64,000 nt of DNA from Oscillatoria sp. CS-180 (GTDB lineage Bacteria; Cyanobacteriota; Cyanobacteriia; Phormidesmidales; Phormidesmidaceae). The translations under genes were made by a program, and so were the position numbers. Below, piece after piece: positions 57,936 to 64,000 of this stretch. The notes under the pieces are model-generated. The model worked only from the letters and a program-made list of their open reading frames with translations, did no database searches and was not told the DNA's origin. Every line of letters starts with the position of its first letter. The stretch's first letter is position 1. The stretch lies in NCBI RefSeq assembly GCF_028330965.1, contig NZ_JAQMUB010000003.1:1-64000 (forward strand). Reading direction: 5' to 3'.

Positions 57936-58047
57936 CTGTGCTAATCTCCTAGTGAACCAAGAAACGACTCAAACCTACGTGAGTGCGACCTCGCGAGGTT
58001 TTTTCTCTTCTGACAAACTACTCCCCAACGCCGATGGGAGTTTCCGA

Positions 58048-58084
58048 TGGGCAAAGGCACTTAACTGAAATGGCGCTTTGCCCA
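58048..58084 (-). promoter_or_regulatory. hairpin after the nirA stop codon
   Basis: Perfect 9-base arms TGGGCAAAG (58048-58056) and CTTTGCCCA (58076-58084), starting 5 bases past the nirA TAA (58090-58092), before nrtP. No U-run follows in the minus-strand transcript, so it is better as an mRNA stabiliser or partial terminator than as an end of the operon. Confidence 0.6.
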
Positions 58085-58089
58085 AAGCT

Positions 58090-59679
58090 TTATTCGCTCA
58101 CCGTCACTTGTAAGTGACCGTCTAATTCAGCAAGCGATTCTGAACGGGGTTGAGCACCGAAGTGCTTTGCTAACAGCCCTGTCAAGATTTCCGGCAGATC
58201 ATCGCAGGGCACCCCTTTTTGCACGCAGGTTCCCAATTGAGCATCCTTGCCAACCTTTCCGCCCATGTAAATATCTACGCCCTCGGCAGGTTTACCGTCC
58301 TTGCGAACTTTAGTTCCCATCAGGCCAATGTCGGCGACCTGAGGTTGACCGCAGGAGTTTGGACAGCCTGTCCAGTGAATCCGAACGGCATGGGGCAGCG
58401 ATAGAGTCGCATCTAGCTGACGGGCGATCGCTAATGCTCGCTGCTTTGTTTCAACCAGGGCAAAGTTGCAAAATTGCGCTCCAGTACAGGAAACGAGCGA
58501 TCGCACTAGTGGACTTGGGTCAACAGAAAACCGCTCCAACAGGCTCTCCTCCATCAAAAGCGTTAGACGAGAGTCGGGAATGTAGGGAATGATAATGTTC
58601 TGCTCAACGGTTAAACGGATCTCGCCTTCGCCGTAAACGTCAGCAATTCGAGCAACGTCGAACATGTCTTGCGCTGTTAGCCGTCCCACAGGCACATGAA
58701 GCCCGACATAGTTCAAACCTGGCTGCTGCTGAGGATAAACGCCAACATGGTCACGCTTATCCCAATCAAGCTCGTCTTCCAAGGCCGCATTGAGCAGCGG
58801 GCGATCGTAGGCTTGTTCAACTTCAGCGCGAAACCGCTCCATACCCCACTCGTCAATCAGCCACATCAGGCGGGCTTTTTGCCGATTAGCACGAGAGCCA
58901 TTGTCCCGATAAACCTCTAGAATCGCGCGTGAAAGATCAACAACATCGTCATTGGGCTCAACCCAAGCGTTGAGTGGCACAGCAGCCTCACAACGGCGGG
59001 CCGAGAAAAAGCCTCCTACCAAAACATTGAACCCTAGCTTGCCGTCGCGATAGGCCGGGACAAAGGCAATGTCATTAATTTCGGCATGAACCGCATTGTC
59101 CCGTCCACCTTCAACCGCAATATTGAATTTTCGAGGCAGATTCGTAAATTCTGGATTGCCTTCGCTGCGATTTGTGATCATGTCTTGCAGCTTCTTGACC
59201 AGCCCGCGCGTGTCAATCAGCTCGTTGGCGTCAATGCCTGCAACGGGCGATCCGGTAATGTTGCGAACATTATCCATACCGGATTGCATCGACGTTAAGC
59301 CAACGGCTTCGAATCGCTTGAAAATATCAGGGATGTCTTCCAGTCGAACGCCGCGCAGTTGGAGATTCTGACGAGTAGTGATGTCTGCACTACCATCATC
59401 ACCATAGCGTTGAACCACCTCTGCCAATACTTGCATCTTCTTACTGGAGAGAATACCGTTTGGCATTCGCATCCGCACCATGAATTTACCGGGTGTTACG
59501 GGACGGAAAAACACGCCAAGCCACTTCAAGCGCTGAGTTAGGTCTGTTTCGTCCACGGATTCCCAACCAAGCTCGGCAAACTTGTCAAGTTCCGATTTGA
59601 CCGCTAAGCCATCTTTTTCGGCCTTAAACTTCTCAAACTTATTCAGCTTTTTAGACACTTTTGAGGCTGCGTCAACCAC
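58090..59679 (-). CDS. nirA: ferredoxin-nitrite reductase
   Basis: 529 aa from the GTG at 59679. Siroheme/4Fe-4S ligand motifs CTGAQFC and CPNSCGQ near 400-450, RQNLQLRGVRLEDIPDIF, GIDANELIDTR and MVRMRMPNGILS are typical of plant and cyanobacterial NirA. It reduces nitrite to ammonium with six electrons from ferredoxin. First gene of the operon nirA-nrtP-narB-narM. Confidence 0.96.
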   Translation of the reverse strand: MVDAASKVSKKLNKFEKFKAEKDGLAVKSELDKFAELGWESVDETDLTQRLKWLGVFFRPVTPGKFMVRMRMPNGILSSKKMQVLAEVVQRYGDDGSADITTRQNLQLRGVRLEDIPDIFKRFEAVGLTSMQSGMDNVRNITGSPVAGIDANELIDTRGLVKKLQDMITNRSEGNPEFTNLPRKFNIAVEGGRDNAVHAEINDIAFVPAYRDGKLGFNVLVGGFFSARRCEAAVPLNAWVEPNDDVVDLSRAILEVYRDNGSRANRQKARLMWLIDEWGMERFRAEVEQAYDRPLLNAALEDELDWDKRDHVGVYPQQQPGLNYVGLHVPVGRLTAQDMFDVARIADVYGEGEIRLTVEQNIIIPYIPDSRLTLLMEESLLERFSVDPSPLVRSLVSCTGAQFCNFALVETKQRALAIARQLDATLSLPHAVRIHWTGCPNSCGQPQVADIGLMGTKVRKDGKPAEGVDIYMGGKVGKDAQLGTCVQKGVPCDDLPEILTGLLAKHFGAQPRSESLAELDGHLQVTVSE

Positions 59680-59796
59680 GGCTTCTTAACCCTTTATGTA
59701 GGCACAACAATCTGTGAACAAGCGCAAAACTAACTGGAATCCTAAAAATGGCGTGAGACGAGGGATTTGGGAGTATCCTTAACCTCTTACGTTCAC

Positions 59797-59844
59797 GCCG
59801 TTGAACAGTCTCAACAGAGACTCGGCGCAGGTTTTGAAAACCCT
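59797..59844 (-). promoter_or_regulatory. structured nirA 5' leader (hairpins)
   Basis: Hairpin with perfect arms AGTCTC/GAGACT (59807-59822, + strand AGTCTC-AACA-GAGACT), enclosed by GCCG (59797-59800) and CGGC (59823-59826) with a 6-base bulge, followed by the near-palindrome at 59829-59844 (AGGTTTT/AAAACCT). Both are in the expected untranslated leader. Role unknown. Confidence 0.4.
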
Positions 59845-59898
59845 GTGGAAGCCTACGCAAACGTTGTGTAAGACCACGGAATCAAAACGTTAGGCACC

Positions 59899-59940
59899 AA
59901 GTTAGAGGAGGTTATTGGAGGATTTTGTATCTTACAGAAC
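59899..59940 (-). promoter_or_regulatory. putative NtcA-activated promoter of the nirA operon
   Basis: Minus-strand GTTCTGTAAGATAC (59940-59927) matches GTA-N8-TAC with one base off (GTT-N8-TAC). It is followed after 22 bases by TAACTT (59904-59899), fitting TAN3T. This is the geometry of class II NtcA promoters. It would give a leader of about 210 nt before the GTG. Confidence 0.55.
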
Positions 59941-60450
59941 ACTTTTGGAAGAGTGCTTGCAGTTGACGCATGATTGCTATGCGATCTTTGCATTGCAAGG
60001 GGTATGAAATCTGATCCCAATCCAATCATCATCATGGGTGTAAGGCATTTTCCTGCTTCCTAAACTTCCACACGTGATATACACAAATGCATGGATTGCA
60101 GGTCTTCAATGCAGAAGTTGAATGGATCAAAAGGAAATGTTTGCTTAGAACTTTTACCGTTGTTGCCTCTATGACATAGATCGCGATGTTGCTGGTGGCG
60201 AAAACGGCACACAGTGTCAGTCTGTAATTTCTGCAATAAGTATTTCGAAGTCGTCTGGTCTGAAATGAAAGTTGGGTGCGCCAAGTTAGCTAAAGCGAAG
60301 AAAGCTGAACGTCTATCCAAATTTTTAGTGACGACTGTATATCTAAAAATACCGACTACATGGAAGGATCTTTAATGACAGTCACTTACGCAGTTGCAAA
60401 TCACTGCATCAAAGTTCGTTTATTCTTCAATCTCAGATTTAATCAGGTTA

Positions 60451-61572
60451 ATGTTCTTGAAAAGCAATTCACCCAAGCTTTCGGCAGACACAGCCGCTAC
60501 TCAATATCTCGAAAGCACCTTAGACCAGCTGATCGAAGGGGATTTTCAAGCCCGGTGGGAGGCGACTAAACGACTCTCTACTATTGGTATTGAAACGATC
60601 GCTCATCTAATTCCTCTATTGGAGGATAAGGAACTGGATTGGGAAATCCGATGGTTTGCTGCTCGCGTCTTAGGCGGCTTTGATGATGAAAGGGCGTTAG
60701 AAGCGCTGATTCAGCTGCTGCAGAAAACACGTGAGCCTGACTTGATTGCGATCGCGGCAGAGGGGATTAGCCGCTTCCACGAAAAAGGAGTTGATGCGCT
60801 AGCAATATTATTAAGTACCCCACAACACTGCATTACAGCCGTTCATGCCCTTGCGAGTATTCAGCATCAGGCGGCATTTGAGCCATTGTTCGCGGCTGCG
60901 AAAAACTCAGATCCGGCTGTGAGAACTGCGGCCATTGCTGCCCTATCCAATTTTCGAGATCCCAAAGTCGATGATCTATTAATCAAAGCGCTCAAGGATC
61001 CAGTGGCCAAAGTTCGGCAGGAAGCCATTGTGCATTTGGGGTTACGTTCTTATTTGCTTGAAGAGATGGATTTGGTTAGCTTGGTTGCCCCAGGGCTTTG
61101 GGATCTGCATCCTGATGTGAATCAGGCAACCGCGATCGCTTTGAGCCGGTTGGGGACTCAGGCAGCCGTCACTGATCTAGCAAACGTTCTATCCTCTCCC
61201 CATACGCCGGAAAGCTTGCAGTTTCATATCGTTCGAGCACTGGGATGGATTGAAACAGACGATTCGCTGCTAGTGCTATTTTCTGCTTATCAATCAGTCT
61301 CGCTGGCGCTTCAAATCGGTATTGTTGAAGCGCTGTCACAACTGCAATCACTAGCTTTGCAAGAGCGAGCGAGTGAAGTGCTTTATGACTGGCTCAAGAG
61401 CGCGATCGCTGATATAAACACGGATGCAAAACTCAAGCAGGCGATCGCGCTAGCTCTGGGCAATCTACATAGTCATCAAGCAGAGCCGCTATTGCAACAA
61501 CTCACTCAAGACGCTAATAAGCAAACCTGTCTGTATGCTGAAGCAGCATTGCGGAAATTGGCTGAAGGTTGA
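60451..61572 (+). CDS. HEAT-repeat protein (PBS lyase-like repeats)
   Basis: 373 aa from the ATG at 60451 (frame open to a TTG at 60394; the ATG has only a weak AGG). From about residue 30 it is tandem HEAT/PBS-lyase repeats of 30-33 residues: WEATKRLSTIG, VLGGFDDERALEALIQLL, IAALSNFRDPKVDDLL, IALSRLG and IALALGNLH and so on. Solenoids of this type scaffold proteins or, in CpcE/F relatives, attach bilins; nothing here indicates chromophore-lyase specificity. Divergent from nirA, so a nitrogen-related role is possible but unproven. Confidence 0.85.
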   Translation: MFLKSNSPKLSADTAATQYLESTLDQLIEGDFQARWEATKRLSTIGIETIAHLIPLLEDKELDWEIRWFAARVLGGFDDERALEALIQLLQKTREPDLIAIAAEGISRFHEKGVDALAILLSTPQHCITAVHALASIQHQAAFEPLFAAAKNSDPAVRTAAIAALSNFRDPKVDDLLIKALKDPVAKVRQEAIVHLGLRSYLLEEMDLVSLVAPGLWDLHPDVNQATAIALSRLGTQAAVTDLANVLSSPHTPESLQFHIVRALGWIETDDSLLVLFSAYQSVSLALQIGIVEALSQLQSLALQERASEVLYDWLKSAIADINTDAKLKQAIALALGNLHSHQAEPLLQQLTQDANKQTCLYAEAALRKLAEG

Positions 61573-61923
61573 AGCGTATCTTCCCGACGGCATGGTAGAA
61601 AGCTAGGCCACGAAGCAGAAGTTCACAGCTGAATGCTTTGACAGTTGAACGACTCTGGAAAGTCGTAGCTGCTCGATGGCGAAATCATTTGCAGAGAAAG
61701 GCAGTCGCGAAGGCGCGCCCTGTAAGCGTTAGCTTATTGAATAATGAATTGATTCAAATCAATCCTTGCGGCACTTGGGATTTATAAGAGCAGGAATAAA
61801 CAGTAAAATTACATTAAGTGAAGGTTCCATCTGATCTGGAAGGCGCAAGAAGCGTCCCCTAATCTCGGTAGGATGAGGATTGGACTTGAGCGCTGCTCTG
61901 TTGACGCACAAAGGTATCTGGCT
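61573..61923. other. 351-base upstream region of the phosphoketolase-like gene
   Basis: Contains the FNR-type box and -10 motif listed separately. The left half is noncoding with no other recognised element; AAGG at 61911-61914 is the probable ribosome-binding site. Confidence 0.5.
61749..61788 (+). promoter_or_regulatory. putative FNR-type activator site with -10 box
   Basis: TTGATTCAAATCAA (61749-61762) is a perfect TTGAT-N4-ATCAA, the FNR/ANR consensus. TATAAG is at 61783-61788. If transcription starts near 61795-61797 the box is centred about -40 to -41.5, class II activator geometry. A rightward leader of about 130 nt would precede the gene. FNR-like proteins in this organism are not known from the window. 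Confidence 0.45.
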
Positions 61924-64000
61924 ATGACCGCAGTCACTTCTAAGCCGACGGCTCCCGCTTTTTGTGAAGGCATTCAGCATTTTGCTGATGATCTGCCCGA
62001 TTTTGAGACTTATGGGAAAGTTCCTGTCATTGGTGAAGGAAAAAAGGCGATCGCAGACCCCACTGATGCTGCCTCGGTTTATCAGACCATGCTAGCGGCA
62101 GACGCCCTGCGATATTTGACGCTGCAGGTGACCGCAAGCAAGCAATCAGGCCATCCAGGCGGATTTGCGAGCATTGCTGATGGCATTGCTGCCCTCGTCA
62201 TGTTGGGCTACAAGAATTTGATTACTGAAGTCGGACACCATGCGCCTGGCTTTTACAGCACGGTCTTTCTAGATCGGTCATTGGAGGCGATGGGGATTGA
62301 AACAGTCGCTCAGATGTGCGATCGCTTTCGGGAAACCCATGGACTGTTAGGACATTTATCGGGTCAGATTCCAGGCTTACTCAACCCTGCTGGGCCTCTA
62401 GGGCAGGGACAACACTTTGCTATGGCTGGAGCAAAGCTTAATCCAGGTACGTTGTTTCCTGTCACGATTGGGGATGGAGGGCTAGGTGAGCCCTACATCA
62501 TGAGCAGTTTTGGGCATTTCCATACGGCTTATCCAGACGTTACTAATTTCCTCCCCATCTTGGTTTGGAACGGGTATTCCCAAGAGCACCACAGCATGGT
62601 GTCTACTCAGTCCAACGAAACGATGCTGGCTTATTGGCAAGCCAATGGTTTTGAGGTCATTCTGGTCGATGCGAAGGCGTTTGATGATGCGGACCAGCCA
62701 GGTGATTATGTCGACAGCACCGCATTTTCTTCAAAACAGCGCTTTGCCTTCACGCAAGCGGTCTTAGACGCAACAGACCGCGCCGCGAAATCAGCCATAG
62801 GCGGCACGCTCACAGTTTTAATCATTAAGCAGCTGAAGGGCGCTGGTGTTCACAAGCGTGGTGCTAAATCTCATAACCTTTATCCGGGCGACAGCTTGGA
62901 TAAGGACTACATTGTTGAAGCTCTCCAGGCCAGAGCATTGACTCCAGCAGCCTGGGATCTGGTCCGCACTAACTTTGAGCGTTCCATGGGGGGACCTAAC
63001 TCAAAAGCAGCAGTTACGGAATCGGTGTTGCCCGTACCTGATGTCGGAGCATTGCCGCTAGAAGAGTTTGCAATAGGTGGTGATAAAAAGGTCGCAACCA
63101 CGGCTATGGGACAGCTCGTTGCCCATGTCGGTCAGCAGGATCCCCAGTTTGTGGTCACCAACGCGGATGGTAATGCGGCTTCTGGCATCAATAACATCAA
63201 CCAGGCACTCAAAATTATTCATCCCACGCCCGATGAACTGTATTTCCAGCAGCCTCAAGGTCAGGTTTATGAGCCGCTGAGTGAGGATGCTTGTGCCGGA
63301 CTTGCCGCCGCTCAAGCTCTGTTTGGAGCGCGATCGCTCTGGTGTTCCTATGAGTCTTTTGCCATCAACGGTCTTCCCATTTGGCAAACAGTCACTCAGG
63401 CGATGGCCGAACTACGGCGTCCTACCCCATCCACCATCACGCTATTTACGGCGGGCGCTCTAGAGCAGGGCCGCAATGGTTGGACGCATCAGCGACCCGA
63501 AATTGAGAACTATTTTGCCGGCATGATGCGGAACGGTAATGTGTTCCCCCTCTTTCCTGTTGATGCCAACAGCATTCAAGCCTGCTACGAATGGGCACTG
63601 GGAACCCAAAACAAAGGGATCACCATTACAGCCAGTAAATCGCCGCTGCCTATCCGTACGACCCTAGAGCAAACTCGAACGGCGTTGCAAACAGGCGCGA
63701 TCGACCTTCAGTCAACGTCCGGCAGCAAGGTCGTTGTCTTTGCTGTCATTGGCGATATGACTCTAATTCCTGTTTTCGAAGCGGCTGAGCAGTTAAAGGC
63801 AGACGGCATCGGTGTCCGCATCGTGTCTATCGTGAATCCTAGACGGCTTTATCGACCTAGCGACGTGGCCTGGGAAAGTGCCTCGCAAGTAGATGGTGAT
63901 TTCCTGGACGATGCTGGGTTTGAGCAACTGTTTGGCGGTGATGCTTTGATTGGCGTTACTGGTGGTTCGTCTGCCATGTTGGAACCTGTGATGCTCCGCA
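61924..64000 (+). CDS. thiamine-diphosphate-dependent phosphoketolase/transketolase-type enzyme (truncated by the window end)
   Basis: At least 692 codons are open to the edge, from ATG 61924. SGHPGG (75-80), the ThDP/Mg motif GDG (183-185) with downstream VWNGYS (about 215-220), and an YESFAING segment (Glu477, the likely proton acceptor of ThDP) indicate the transketolase superfamily. The N-terminal arrangement with EVGHHAPGFYSTVF, QEHHSMVS and KQLKGAG is closer to phosphoketolases than to classical transketolase; I think it corresponds to the second phosphoketolase-like protein of Synechocystis (Sll0529), from memory. A phosphoketolase would split xylulose-5-P or fructose-6-P to acetyl-P. 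Which reaction it performs is uncertain. The 3' end lies outside. Confidence 0.75.
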   Translation, partial: MTAVTSKPTAPAFCEGIQHFADDLPDFETYGKVPVIGEGKKAIADPTDAASVYQTMLAADALRYLTLQVTASKQSGHPGGFASIADGIAALVMLGYKNLITEVGHHAPGFYSTVFLDRSLEAMGIETVAQMCDRFRETHGLLGHLSGQIPGLLNPAGPLGQGQHFAMAGAKLNPGTLFPVTIGDGGLGEPYIMSSFGHFHTAYPDVTNFLPILVWNGYSQEHHSMVSTQSNETMLAYWQANGFEVILVDAKAFDDADQPGDYVDSTAFSSKQRFAFTQAVLDATDRAAKSAIGGTLTVLIIKQLKGAGVHKRGAKSHNLYPGDSLDKDYIVEALQARALTPAAWDLVRTNFERSMGGPNSKAAVTESVLPVPDVGALPLEEFAIGGDKKVATTAMGQLVAHVGQQDPQFVVTNADGNAASGINNINQALKIIHPTPDELYFQQPQGQVYEPLSEDACAGLAAAQALFGARSLWCSYESFAINGLPIWQTVTQAMAELRRPTPSTITLFTAGALEQGRNGWTHQRPEIENYFAGMMRNGNVFPLFPVDANSIQACYEWALGTQNKGITITASKSPLPIRTTLEQTRTALQTGAIDLQSTSGSKVVVFAVIGDMTLIPVFEAAEQLKADGIGVRIVSIVNPRRLYRPSDVAWESASQVDGDFLDDAGFEQLFGGDALIGVTGGSSAMLEPVMLR

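Larger units (their letters stand above)
59680..60450. other. 771-base divergent region between nirA and the HEAT-repeat gene
   Basis: Contains the NtcA-type promoter and the structured nirA leader described separately. The right half (about 59945-60450) is noncoding; a CACGTGATATACAC near 60070 resembles a short palindrome, and no second NtcA box was seen. Rightward promoter for the HEAT gene not found with confidence. Confidence 0.45.

Noticed and set aside
57988-58004. ACCTCGCGAGGT followed by T6 as terminator
   Set aside because: The T tract is on the plus-strand side, opposite to nirA and nrtP transcription, and there is no rightward gene to terminate.
59672-59860. 62-codon frame upstream of nirA as a leader peptide
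   Set aside because: Overlaps the promoter/leader, lacks conserved features and no ribosome-binding site is apparent.
59791-59870. Glutamine riboswitch in the nirA leader
   Set aside because: The characteristic conserved motifs of the glutamine aptamers are not present in order; only generic hairpins are seen.

Overview
The window is chromosomal DNA from a cyanobacterium. Evidence: many HIP1-type GCGATCGC octamers, a ferredoxin-dependent nitrate assimilation cluster (nirA, nrtP, narB, narM) with an NtcA-like promoter, a PAP/fibrillin protein, a DUF3134 protein, pentapeptide-repeat proteins and a GH57 glycogen-branching enzyme. No rRNA, tRNA, transposase or phage gene was found, so I cannot place it below phylum. 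Most genes are ordinary chromosomal ones; the unusual signals are mostly in the noncoding DNA.

Layout. 0-10 kb: a cellulose region with a PilZ-containing cellulose synthase, a probable lipoprotein, two pentapeptide-repeat proteins, an unknown membrane protein, and divergent GH8 and GH5 endoglucanases. 10-18.5 kb: alpha/beta hydrolase, unknown membrane protein, CrtISO-like oxidoreductase, pRiA4b ORF-3-like protein, LCP protein, small membrane protein and a nuclease-fold protein, with dispersed repeats between them. 18.6-32.5 kb: housekeeping genes (ftsH, lnt, mraY, DUF3134, PAP/fibrillin, GH57, a REC-GGDEF diguanylate cyclase, lpxD, rlmD, trmO) and a decayed UPF0175/DUF3368 toxin-antitoxin pair. 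32.5-40 kb: a response regulator/histidine kinase pair, a Ser/Thr kinase, a lone Cas6 with a C-terminal helix-turn-helix, and an M48 protease with LemA. 40-53.2 kb: exopolysaccharide genes (seven glycosyltransferase, export, kinase and acetyltransferase genes in one stretch, then three more glycosyltransferases), interrupted by deoC and a family-4 uracil-DNA glycosylase. 53.5-59.7 kb: the operon nirA-nrtP-narB-narM. 60.4-64 kb: a HEAT-repeat protein and a phosphoketolase/transketolase-type enzyme cut by the window end.

How it fits together. The GGDEF protein makes the ligand that the PilZ domain of the cellulose synthase should sense, and the two glucanases can trim or release the polymer. 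The 40-53 kb genes build and export another polysaccharide through an SLBB outer-membrane porin and a Wzc-like kinase. Nitrate is imported by NrtP and reduced by NarB then NirA, with NarM as NarB accessory.

The most interesting observations are: (1) two copies of a ~92-nt element starting right at the stop codons of mraY and the PAP gene, in the same sense orientation, differing almost only by transitions that keep an internal stem; (2) a perfect FNR-type TTGAT-N4-ATCAA box correctly spaced from a -10 box upstream of the phosphoketolase-like gene; (3) hairpins in both large gaps of the nitrate operon; (4) a Cas6 with no CRISPR array or other cas gene nearby; (5) a PIN toxin with its middle deleted in frame beside an intact antitoxin.
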